A DNA stretch of 7,490 nucleotides from CAZFZQ01 sp964522845 (lineage in GTDB: Bacteria > Patescibacteriota > Patescibacteriia > GCA-002772895), in the NCBI GenBank assembly GCA_964522845.1, contig CAZFZQ010000040.1:1-7490 (forward strand), in the 5' to 3' direction. The position numbers were made by a program, and so were the translations under genes. The notes beneath the pieces were generated by a model. The model was given only the letters and a program-made list of their open reading frames with translations. It had not been told where the DNA came from and ran no database searches. Positions 1-7,401 of the stretch are shown here, piece by piece. The first letter of the stretch is position 1, and each line of letters begins with the position of its first letter.

Positions 1-3000
1 AACTGGTTTTTGAAAACCGGCATTAAAGAATTGTTTCACGAAATTTCTCCAATCCGCGATTTTATCGGCCGCGATTTGGAACTTTATTTTGAAGATTATT
101 ACATTGACGAACCCAAGGTTGATGAAAAGACCGCCATGTTGAAGAACATCAATTTTGAAGCGCCGCTCCGCGTCAAAGTCCGCTTGGAAAATAAACGTAG
201 CAACAAAACCAGCGAACAAGAAATTTATTTGGGCGATTTGCCTTTGATGACGGATCGCGGAACTTTTGTTATCAATGGAATTGAAAGAGTCGTTGTGTCC
301 CAGCTGATCCGTTCGGCCGGGGCTTTTTTTACTTCAGAATTTGTCCGCGGGAGAAAATATTATGGCGCGAAAATTATTCCGAATCGCGGCGCGTGGCTGG
401 AATTTGAAACTGACGCCAACAACGCCCTTTGGGTAAAAATTGACCGCAAGAGAAAAGTCGCGGTGACAACGTTATTGCGCGTTTTTGGCCTGTCTACGAA
501 TGAAGAAATTATGGCGCCTTTCAAAGATATTGATACTCATCCGTCCATAAAATTTATTGAAGCAACTTTGGCGCGCGACGCGGCCGCAAATCAGGAAGAC
601 GGATACAAAGAAATTTATAAAAGAATCCGCCCCGGCGATCTCGCGACCGCGGACAACGCCAAGTCGCTTATTGACGCCATGTTTTTCAATTTTGACAGAT
701 ATGATTTGGGCGAAGTGGGCCGTTACAAATTTAATTTAAAATTCGGCAATGACACCTCCAAAGCCGTGGTGTCAAAAGAAGAAAACAGAACTTTAACCAA
801 AGAAGATTTGGTCGCGATTGTCCGCGAAATTATCCGTTTATCAATTATGCAAGACGATGCGGATGATATTGACCACTTGGGAAACCGCCGCGTGCGCGCG
901 ATCGGCGAATTGGTGCAAAATCGTTTTCGCGTGGGCTTGGCCAGAATGGAACGCATTGTGAAAGACAGAATGTCCACTTCGGAAATTGAAACCATTGCCG
1001 CGGGAAAATTGGTGAACGCCAGGCCCGTGATTTCCGCGGTGCGCGAATTTTTTATGTCATCCCAGCTTTCGCAATTTATGGACCAGACCAATCCTTTGGC
1101 CGAGTTGGAACACAAACGCCGTTTGTCCGTCATGGGTCCCGGCGGTTTGTCGCGCGAACGCGCCGGCTTTGAAGTCCGCGACGTGCACCAAACGCATTAC
1201 GGCCGCATCTGTCCGATTCATACGCCGGAAGGTCCGAACATCGGTTTGGTCGGCCACTTGGCGAGCTACGCGCGCATCAACGAATATGGATTTATTGAGA
1301 CCCCGTATCGCGTGGTGGAAAAAGTCGCTGACAAAAACGGTGTTATCCGCGGTCGCGCCACAAATAAAATTGATTATTTAAACGCTTTCGCGGAAGAAAA
1401 AATTACCACTACGCCGGCCACGACTCCGATTGATGAAAACGGATTTTTCATGGTGGACAGAGCCGAGGTGAGAAAATTCGGCGAACCGGAAGTTGTGCAT
1501 ACTAATGAAATTGATTATATGGATGTTTCTTCGCGCCAAATTATTTCTGTTTCCACCTCTCTCATTCCTTTTGTGGAACATGACGACGGCAACCGCGCTT
1601 TGATGGGCACGAACATGCAGAGGCAAGCCGTGCCATGCGTGAATCCCGATTCTCCGATCGTGGGCACGGGCGCGGAAGCCAGAGCGGCGCAGGACTCCGG
1701 CCACATTATTATATCGCAAGAAGACGGAACTGTGGCGGCCGTTGATTCCCGCCGCATCCAGGTACTGGAAGACAAAGGCAATTTGCGCACTTATGAATTT
1801 AATAAATTCGCCCGCTCCAACCATTCAACCTGCATGAACCAGAGGCCGATTGTGAAAAAGGGGCAGAAAGTGAAAAAAGGCGATTGCATGGCTGACGGCC
1901 CTTCAACCCAGGGCGGAGAATTGGCGCTGGGACAGAATGCTTTGGTCGCGTTTTTGGCCTGGGATGGTTACAACTTTGAAGACGCGATTATTTTATCCGA
2001 CCGCTTGGTGCAGAGTGATAAATTTTCTTCCATTCATATTGAAAATCACACGATTGACGTGCGCGACACCAAGCTTGGCCCCGAACAGGTGACGAATGAC
2101 ATTCCCAATGTTTCGGAAGATTTGCTGAAAAATTTGGACGCGGAAGGCATTGTGCGCATCGGCGCCGAGGTTGTATCCGGCGATATTTTGGTGGGCAAAA
2201 TCACGCCCAAAGGGGAGACGGAATTATCAGCCGAAGAAAAACTGCTTCGCGCCATCTTTGGAGAAAAAGCGCGCGACGTGCGCGACACTTCATTGTCATT
2301 GCAACACGGCGAGCATGGAAAAGTTGTTGATATAAAAATATTTTCCCGCGAAGCCGGCGACAAATTGCCGCCTGGCGTTATTAAATCAATTCAAGTCGCG
2401 GTGGCGGATTTGCGTAAAATTCAAGTCGGCGACAAAATGTCCGGCCGCCACGGCAACAAAGGCGTTATCTCAAAAATTTTACCCTTGGAAGATATGCCTT
2501 TCTTGGGAGACGGCACGCCGGTTGATATCGTGCTTTCGCCATTGGGCGTTGTCTCCCGCATGAATTTGGGACAGATTTTGGAAACTCATTTGGGCTTGGC
2601 GGCCAATGTTTTGGGATACAAATTGGCTTCGCCGGTTTTTGACGGCGTGTCCGAAGAAACCATAAAAGAAGAATTGATAAAAGCCGGTTTCCCGGAAGAC
2701 GGAAAAGTTCAGCTTTATGATGGCAGGAACGGAATTCCGTTTGATAATAAGACCACGGTCGGCTACAAATATCTTTTGAAACTAAACCACATGGTTGAAG
2801 ACAAAATTCACCAGCGGTCAATCGGCCCGTACTCTTTGATTACGCAACAGCCGCTGGGCGGCAAGGCGCAATTCGGCGGCCAGCGTTTTGGTGAAATGGA
2901 AGTATGGGCGCTCGAAGCATACGGCGCGGCGCATACTTTGCAAGAAATTTTGACCATCAAATCCGACGATGTGCCGGGCCGGTCAAAAGCGTATGAATCC

Positions 3001-3144
3001 ATCATAAAGGGCGAAGAAATAAAAATGTTGAATATTCCGGAATCATTCCACGTGCTTTTGCGGGAACTCCGAGGTTTGTGCCTGGATGTTGATTTGGTCG
3101 GAGCGAAAGAAGAAAGAATAGAAAACCCTCCGAAGATGGAATAA
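1..3144 (+). CDS. rpoB: DNA-directed RNA polymerase subunit beta (5'-truncated by window edge)
   Basis: Beta subunit of the core RNA polymerase, which forms one side of the active-site cleft together with beta'. The frame is open from base 1 (N-W-F-L-K...), and aligning NWF with E. coli LDSF suggests that only about 25-35 N-terminal residues are missing. The in-frame TTG at base 10 is therefore not the true start. Numbering from base 1, I see the protrusion/lobe block with LMTDRGTFVINGIERVVVSQ (bases 247-306), the rifampicin-pocket cluster SQLSQFMDQ with D361, H371 and S376 (E. coli D516, H526, S531), the acidic pair E660-D661 in GYNFED (E. coli E813-D814), K812 and K820 in GDKMSGRHGNKG (K1065, K1073), R853 (R1106) and H937 (H1237). 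The C-terminal clamp-contacting block GGKAQFGGQRFGEMEVWALE is intact. The length of 1047 visible residues indicates a compact beta without the large E. coli insertions. Unusual residues are RSAGAFF, CPIHTPEG and GVVSRMN. Identity is certain; the 5' end is simply outside the window. Confidence 0.98.
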   Translation, partial: NWFLKTGIKELFHEISPIRDFIGRDLELYFEDYYIDEPKVDEKTAMLKNINFEAPLRVKVRLENKRSNKTSEQEIYLGDLPLMTDRGTFVINGIERVVVSQLIRSAGAFFTSEFVRGRKYYGAKIIPNRGAWLEFETDANNALWVKIDRKRKVAVTTLLRVFGLSTNEEIMAPFKDIDTHPSIKFIEATLARDAAANQEDGYKEIYKRIRPGDLATADNAKSLIDAMFFNFDRYDLGEVGRYKFNLKFGNDTSKAVVSKEENRTLTKEDLVAIVREIIRLSIMQDDADDIDHLGNRRVRAIGELVQNRFRVGLARMERIVKDRMSTSEIETIAAGKLVNARPVISAVREFFMSSQLSQFMDQTNPLAELEHKRRLSVMGPGGLSRERAGFEVRDVHQTHYGRICPIHTPEGPNIGLVGHLASYARINEYGFIETPYRVVEKVADKNGVIRGRATNKIDYLNAFAEEKITTTPATTPIDENGFFMVDRAEVRKFGEPEVVHTNEIDYMDVSSRQIISVSTSLIPFVEHDDGNRALMGTNMQRQAVPCVNPDSPIVGTGAEARAAQDSGHIIISQEDGTVAAVDSRRIQVLEDKGNLRTYEFNKFARSNHSTCMNQRPIVKKGQKVKKGDCMADGPSTQGGELALGQNALVAFLAWDGYNFEDAIILSDRLVQSDKFSSIHIENHTIDVRDTKLGPEQVTNDIPNVSEDLLKNLDAEGIVRIGAEVVSGDILVGKITPKGETELSAEEKLLRAIFGEKARDVRDTSLSLQHGEHGKVVDIKIFSREAGDKLPPGVIKSIQVAVADLRKIQVGDKMSGRHGNKGVISKILPLEDMPFLGDGTPVDIVLSPLGVVSRMNLGQILETHLGLAANVLGYKLASPVFDGVSEETIKEELIKAGFPEDGKVQLYDGRNGIPFDNKTTVGYKYLLKLNHMVEDKIHQRSIGPYSLITQQPLGGKAQFGGQRFGEMEVWALEAYGAAHTLQEILTIKSDDVPGRSKAYESIIKGEEIKMLNIPESFHVLLRELRGLCLDVDLVGAKEERIENPPKME

Positions 3145-3172
3145 TTAATAAATTATTTATTCAACTATCAAT
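3145..3172 (+). other. AT-rich rpoB-rpoC spacer without a Shine-Dalgarno motif
   Basis: These 28 bases separate the rpoB stop codon from the rpoC ATG and are almost all A and T. No GGAG- or AGGA-like motif lies within 15 bases of the ATG; the nearest upstream stretch reads CAACTATCAAT. A weak 6-bp inverted repeat pairs GAATAA (3139-3144) with TTATTC (3157-3162), too AT-rich to be a convincing terminator. No promoter is evident. The short gap implies cotranscription with rpoB, and rpoC translation probably relies on an unstructured A/U-rich leader or on coupling. That last part is inference. Confidence 0.6.
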
Positions 3173-6100
3173 ATGGAAAAACGACTAACCGACAACAAAC
3201 CCCTGGGAAAAATACGCGACTTTGAAGCCATGAAATTGAAATTGGCCTCGCCCGAAGTTATCAAGGGCTGGTCTTACGGCGAAGTGACAAAACCCGAGAC
3301 CATCAATTACCGCACGCAAAAACCGGAAAAATCCGGGCTCTTTGCCGAAGAAATTTTTGGGCCCTCAAAAGATTGGGAATGCTATTGCGGAAAGTATAAA
3401 AAAATCCGCTATAAAGGAATCGTTTGCGACAAGTGCGGAGTGGAAGTGACGACCGCGCTCGTCCGCCGCGAAAGAATGGGGCACATTGATCTCGCTTCGC
3501 CGGTTTCTCATATTTGGTTTTTGCGCGGCGTTCCGTCCAAGATTAGCTTGGTCTTGGATGTGTCAATCCAAAATTTGGAAAAAGTTATTTATTTCGCGGG
3601 CTTCATTATTACCGCGGTTGATCAGAACATGAAAAATCTCACCTTGGAACAGGTGAAAGAAGAATTCAAACAAAAGAAGCATCAGCTGGAATCGGGTTAT
3701 AAAAAAGAAATGGAGCAAATCGCGAAGAGCGCCCTAGGCAATGGAAAGAAACAGGCGTCGCTCGCGGATAATTTGGAAAAAATGCAAAAGACCATGGAGT
3801 CCTCGGTTTCCACTTTGGAAGAGGATTTTGATTTGACGATTGCGGAAATAAAAGGCATCCAAAAAATGGCCGTGATTTCCGAAAATGAATATCAGGAATT
3901 GGCCATGCGTTATGGGCATATTTTTACAGCCTCAATCGGCGCGGAAGCTATTTATTCTTTGCTTAAAGAAACCAGTTTGGACCAGCAAATAAAATTTATT
4001 GAAGCGGAATTGGGAGAAGCGCAAGGCGGAAAAAAAATCCGCTATATGCGCCGCATCAAAATTATGCGCTCGCTCCGCGCGAACGGCATCAAGCCGGAAT
4101 GGATGGTGCTTACCGTGATTCCGGTCATTCCTCCGGATTTGCGCCCCATGGTTGCCTTGGACGGCGGCCGTTTTGCCACCTCTGATTTGAATGATTTGTA
4201 CCGTCGCGTTATTAATAGAAACAACCGTTTGAAGCGTTTGTATGAATTAAACGCGCCCGAAGTTATCTGCCGCAATGAAAAAAGAATGTTGCAGGAAGCG
4301 GTTGATTCTTTGATTGACAATTCCGCGCGCCACACCAAAACCGTGGTCGCGGCCACGGGCAAGAAACGCCAGCTGAAATCCATTGCCGATATTTTGAAAG
4401 GCAAACAAGGCCGTTTCCGCCAAAACTTGCTGGGCAAGCGCATTGACTACTCCGGCCGCTCGGTTATCGTGGTTGGTCCGAAATTGAAAATCCATCAATG
4501 CGGCATTCCGAAGCGAATGGCGCTGGAACTTTTCAAGCCGTTTGTCATCAGCCAGCTAATCCGGCGCGAAGTGGTGCACAACATCAGAAGCGCGAACAGA
4601 TTTATCGCGACCGGCGACAGCCAGATCTGGGATATTTTGGAAGAAATCACGAAAAATTCTCACGTGCTTTTGAATCGCGCCCCGACTTTGCACCGCTTGG
4701 GCATTCAGGCATTCCAACCATTATTAATAGAAGGCAAGGCCATTCAATTGCATCCTTTGGTTTGCACGGCTTTTAACGCGGACTTTGACGGTGACCAAAT
4801 GGCTGTGCACGTACCGCTCACGGAAAATGCGAAAAAAGAAGCGCGCGAACTGATGCTGGCTTCAAAAAATCTTTTGCGGCCTTCAACCGGCGAACCCATC
4901 GCCCGTCCGGAAAAAGACATCGCGTGGGGCTGTTATTTTATGACCGTGATGGAAGAGCCTGCCCACGAAACTAAGGTTTTTGGCAATCCGACGGAAGCGA
5001 AACTAGCCATGAATCTGGGCATCATGAAACTTCAAACCAAAATCAAGGTAATGATTGGAACGGGAAAGAAAAAAGAAATGGTGGAAACCAATGTGGGCCG
5101 GTTGATTGTGAATGATTTATTTCCCAAGAAAATGCCGTATCAAAACGCGGTCATGGACAAGAAAAAATTGGATGAAATTATAAAATTTTCTTTGGAAAAT
5201 TTTGGTATTGAAGATACAGCCGTGCTTTTGGATGACATTAAGGATCTGGGCTTTACATTTATAACTAAGTCCGGCTATTCATGGGGCATGGCGGATTTGC
5301 CCGAACTCCAAGGCAAAAAAGAATTGGTTGATAAAGGAAACGCGGAAGTTGATGAAGTGGAATCCCAATACGCGGAAGGGTTGCTCACGCAAAACGAGCG
5401 CCATAGCAAAATTATTGAAGTGTGGACCAAGATCAAAGAAGATGTGGCGACGCTGTCCAAACAACAGCTTGATCCTCATGGATCGGTGTCAACAATGATT
5501 AACGCCGGCGCCCGCGGTTCATGGGGACAGCTGACGCAGATGATGGGTATGAAAGGTTTGCTCGCCAACCCGGCCGGTGAAATTATGGAATTGCCCGTTA
5601 AGAAAAATTTCAAAGAAGGACTTTCGGTTTTGGAATATTTTATTTCCACACATGGTTCCAGAAAAGGTTTGGCTGATACCGCGCTTCGTACCGCTAACGC
5701 CGGTTATCTTACCCGCCGTTTGGTTGATGTGGCGCAAGACGTGGTGGTGCGCGAAGATGATTGTGGCGATACCGAAGGCGTGATTTTGACCAAAGCTGAC
5801 AGCGAAATACTCGGCGAGTCTTTGAGTCGCCGCGCTTTCGGCCGCGTGCTTTTGTCGGATTTGAAAAATCCCAAGACCGGCCGCGTGATTATGGCCGCGG
5901 GGCGGGCGGTTGATGAACCGACCGAGCGTCTTATCGCGGAATTGAAAATTGATGAAATTCATTTGCGGAGCGTGATAAAATGCAAAATGCGCCGCGGAAT
6001 TTGCGCCAAGTGTTATGGCACCGACCTCGCGTATAATAAAGAAATAAAATTAGGAACCGCGGTCGGCATTATGGCCGCGCAATCCATCGGCGAACCTGGC

Positions 6101-7078
6101 ACCCAGCTCACCATGAGAACCTTTCACACCGGCGGCGTGGCGGGAAAAGATATCACTCAAGGTTTGCCGCGCGTTGAAGAATTGTTTGAAGCCCGTCCGC
6201 CAAAACGCCGCGCCTTTTTGGCCGAAGTTGCCGGACAGGTCAGCATTTCCAACGAAGCGCCCCGCGAGATGATGGTAAAAGAAGGCAGAAAAGCCGCCAT
6301 TTTGCGCAACAGCCAAAAGGTTGTGAAAATAAATTATTTGGATAACGAATCGTTTGAATATAAAGTCGGAAAAAATGATGTGGTGAAGGTAAAAGCCGGG
6401 GACACGGTGGGCGCGAATGATGTGCTGTTCGTGAAAAACAGCGGTGATGAAATCCGCGCTAAAAACGAAGGCACTGTTTCCATCGACGGCCAAACCATGA
6501 TGCTGATTCGCCAGGTAAATAAATCCATGGAGTATGCCATTCCTTCCAACTATCAATTGCTGGTGCGGGATAATGATTTTGTGGAAATCGGCGATGCTCT
6601 GACTGAAGGCCATCTTGATTTGCATTTGCTTTTTCAATATAAAGGCCGCGCGGCTGTGGAACACTATCTCTTGAAAGAAGTTAAAAACATTTATATTTCT
6701 CAAGGACAGAAATTGAACGACAAGCATATAGAAATTATCATCCGCCAAATGTTTTCCCGCGTGAGCATCACGGACTCCGGCGATACCAATTTATTGCCGG
6801 GCGAAATCGTGGAACTGGCCGAGGTATTGGATGAAAACGAGCGCGTGAAAAAAACCAAAGGAAAAGAAGCGGTGTTTGAAAATCTTTTCTTGGGCATTAC
6901 CCGCGTGTCGCTTTCAACACAAAGTTTTCTCTCGGCCGCGTCGTTTCAAGAAACCGCGCGCGTGCTCATCAATGCCGCGGTTACCGGTAAGATCGATCCT
7001 CTGCACGGGTTGAAAGAAAACGTCATCATCGGCCGCCTGATTCCGGCCGGCACGGGATTCAAACCGAATAAAGAATAA
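3173..7078 (+). CDS. rpoC: DNA-directed RNA polymerase subunit beta'
   Basis: Beta' subunit, carrying the catalytic Mg2+ and forming the clamp of the core enzyme. It has 1301 residues and is complete. The ATG at 3173 is the only standard start after an in-frame stop at 3149. Landmarks in order: zinc site 1 C70, C72, C85, C88 (same numbers as E. coli); an extra helical segment at about 150-228; the clamp coiled-coil that binds sigma (N-N-R352-LKRL onward, E. coli R275); NADFDGD at 535-541 with Mg2+ ligands D537, D539 and D541; bridge helix around F823 (FISTHGSRKGLADTA); zinc site 2 C864, C937, C944, C947; trigger loop MRTFH at 981-985 with the catalytic-site histidine H985; then GVAGKDITQGLPRVEELFEA with no SI3 insertion; and the C-terminal SFLSAASFQETARVL block ending in LIPAGTG. 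Between the NADFDGD loop and the bridge helix it is about 27 residues shorter than E. coli. No intein or frameshift is visible. Identity is certain. Confidence 0.99.
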   Translation: MEKRLTDNKPLGKIRDFEAMKLKLASPEVIKGWSYGEVTKPETINYRTQKPEKSGLFAEEIFGPSKDWECYCGKYKKIRYKGIVCDKCGVEVTTALVRRERMGHIDLASPVSHIWFLRGVPSKISLVLDVSIQNLEKVIYFAGFIITAVDQNMKNLTLEQVKEEFKQKKHQLESGYKKEMEQIAKSALGNGKKQASLADNLEKMQKTMESSVSTLEEDFDLTIAEIKGIQKMAVISENEYQELAMRYGHIFTASIGAEAIYSLLKETSLDQQIKFIEAELGEAQGGKKIRYMRRIKIMRSLRANGIKPEWMVLTVIPVIPPDLRPMVALDGGRFATSDLNDLYRRVINRNNRLKRLYELNAPEVICRNEKRMLQEAVDSLIDNSARHTKTVVAATGKKRQLKSIADILKGKQGRFRQNLLGKRIDYSGRSVIVVGPKLKIHQCGIPKRMALELFKPFVISQLIRREVVHNIRSANRFIATGDSQIWDILEEITKNSHVLLNRAPTLHRLGIQAFQPLLIEGKAIQLHPLVCTAFNADFDGDQMAVHVPLTENAKKEARELMLASKNLLRPSTGEPIARPEKDIAWGCYFMTVMEEPAHETKVFGNPTEAKLAMNLGIMKLQTKIKVMIGTGKKKEMVETNVGRLIVNDLFPKKMPYQNAVMDKKKLDEIIKFSLENFGIEDTAVLLDDIKDLGFTFITKSGYSWGMADLPELQGKKELVDKGNAEVDEVESQYAEGLLTQNERHSKIIEVWTKIKEDVATLSKQQLDPHGSVSTMINAGARGSWGQLTQMMGMKGLLANPAGEIMELPVKKNFKEGLSVLEYFISTHGSRKGLADTALRTANAGYLTRRLVDVAQDVVVREDDCGDTEGVILTKADSEILGESLSRRAFGRVLLSDLKNPKTGRVIMAAGRAVDEPTERLIAELKIDEIHLRSVIKCKMRRGICAKCYGTDLAYNKEIKLGTAVGIMAAQSIGEPGTQLTMRTFHTGGVAGKDITQGLPRVEELFEARPPKRRAFLAEVAGQVSISNEAPREMMVKEGRKAAILRNSQKVVKINYLDNESFEYKVGKNDVVKVKAGDTVGANDVLFVKNSGDEIRAKNEGTVSIDGQTMMLIRQVNKSMEYAIPSNYQLLVRDNDFVEIGDALTEGHLDLHLLFQYKGRAAVEHYLLKEVKNIYISQGQKLNDKHIEIIIRQMFSRVSITDSGDTNLLPGEIVELAEVLDENERVKKTKGKEAVFENLFLGITRVSLSTQSFLSAASFQETARVLINAAVTGKIDPLHGLKENVIIGRLIPAGTGFKPNKE

Positions 7079-7089
7079 GAATTGTTAAA

Positions 7090-7119
7090 AAAAGAGCCCC
7101 GGAATTCCGGGGCTCTTTT
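7090..7119 (+). terminator. rpoBC terminator: perfect 30-nt palindrome
   Basis: Eleven bases after the rpoC stop codon lies a perfect inverted repeat. A 13-bp stem (7090-7102 with 7107-7119) containing GAGCCCCGG/CCGGGGCTC is closed by an AATT loop. On the + strand the stem ends in TTTT followed by GATAAG, a short U-tract. On the - strand it is followed by seven consecutive U residues (complement of 7087-7093), so it could also stop transcription arriving from the convergent gene. Position, stem strength and flanking A/T runs fit an intrinsic, probably bidirectional terminator. Confidence 0.9.
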
Positions 7120-7125
7120 GATAAG

Positions 7126-7150
7126 AAAAAAACACCGCGAGCACGGTGTT
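7126..7150 (-). terminator. Terminator of the convergent small gene (probably bidirectional)
   Basis: A 7-bp stem AACACCG (7131-7137) and CGGTGTT (7144-7150) encloses a 6-base loop. Read on the - strand it starts two bases after the stop codon of the small membrane-protein gene and runs into seven U residues (complement of 7126-7132, two of them inside the stem). This is a canonical intrinsic terminator layout. Read on the + strand it is followed, after GG, by a U-rich tract at 7153-7170, so it may also back up the rpoBC terminator. Confidence 0.8.
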
Positions 7151-7152
7151 GG

Positions 7153-7383
7153 TTATTTATTTTTATTTTTGTATTGCCAGTGATAGAAAAAGAACAGGCA
7201 AAAAAACAAGAAGGCTGCGGCAGCTGCAATTATAGCAGTATAGAGTAATGAATAAGAAACCCAAATTGGACATTTTCGCAAACCAACAACTGCAAGCGCA
7301 ACCGCGGCCGCGAAAGATATGACGGCTGATACGACAAATGCGTGATGGCTTTTTGTCACTTTTTTTCCAATGGGATTGTCCAT
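7153..7383 (-). CDS. Small two-helix membrane protein, function unknown
   Basis: A 76-residue protein that I do not recognise. It has a polar basic N-terminus (MDNPIGKKVTKSHH), a first hydrophobic stretch at about residues 16-35 rich in Ala/Val, a short loop with GLRKCPIW, a second hydrophobic stretch at about 45-67 that becomes very Phe-rich (FLFFCLFFFY), and a basic tail ending in KNKNK. Basic residues at both ends suggest a helical hairpin in the cytoplasmic membrane with both termini inside, although the loop also carries R-K, so orientation is uncertain. There is no cleavable signal peptide pattern and no catalytic motif. The gene is convergent to rpoC. A nine-base Shine-Dalgarno match at 7388-7396, a sigma70-type promoter at 7402-7430 and a terminator immediately after the stop make it very likely a genuine expressed gene rather than a chance frame. 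One Cys lies in the loop and one in the second helix. No homologue or role can be assigned from the sequence. Confidence 0.85.
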   Translation of the reverse strand: MDNPIGKKVTKSHHAFVVSAVISFAAAVALAVVGLRKCPIWVSYSLLYTAIIAAAAAFLFFCLFFFYHWQYKNKNK

Positions 7384-7387
7384 GCGT

Positions 7388-7396
7388 ACCTCCTTA
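7388..7396 (-). promoter_or_regulatory. Consensus Shine-Dalgarno sequence of the small membrane-protein gene
   Basis: On the - strand this reads TAAGGAGGT, fully complementary to the usual 3' end of bacterial 16S rRNA. The AGGAGG core is five bases before the ATG at 7383. This fixes the start codon and implies strong initiation. Confidence 0.9.
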
Positions 7397-7401
7397 CGTT
7401 C

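Noticed and set aside
10..12. TTG at base 10 as the rpoB start codon
   Set aside because: The frame is open through base 1, and the residues before it (N-W-F) align with the conserved interior of beta. The true start lies outside the window.
1378..1824. 148-residue open frame on the - strand inside rpoB, and the similar 5519-5962 frame in rpoC
   Set aside because: Both are antisense shadows of strongly conserved subunit sequence, with low-plausibility composition and no ribosome binding site.
3139..3162. Terminator or attenuator hairpin between rpoB and rpoC
   Set aside because: The stem is six A/T-dominated pairs with a 12-base loop, far too weak, and terminating here would separate two subunits needed in equal amounts.
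547..4005. A 17-base exact match between 547-563 (rpoB) and 3989-4005 (rpoC)
   Set aside because: Both copies are in frame and encode the same IKFIEA-type peptide with common codons. There is no flanking similarity, so it is a coincidence rather than a repeat.
6050..6748. 232-residue open frame on the - strand inside rpoC
   Set aside because: It lies wholly antisense to conserved rpoC, including the trigger loop. It has no start signals and resembles no family; it is explained by codon bias of the + strand gene.
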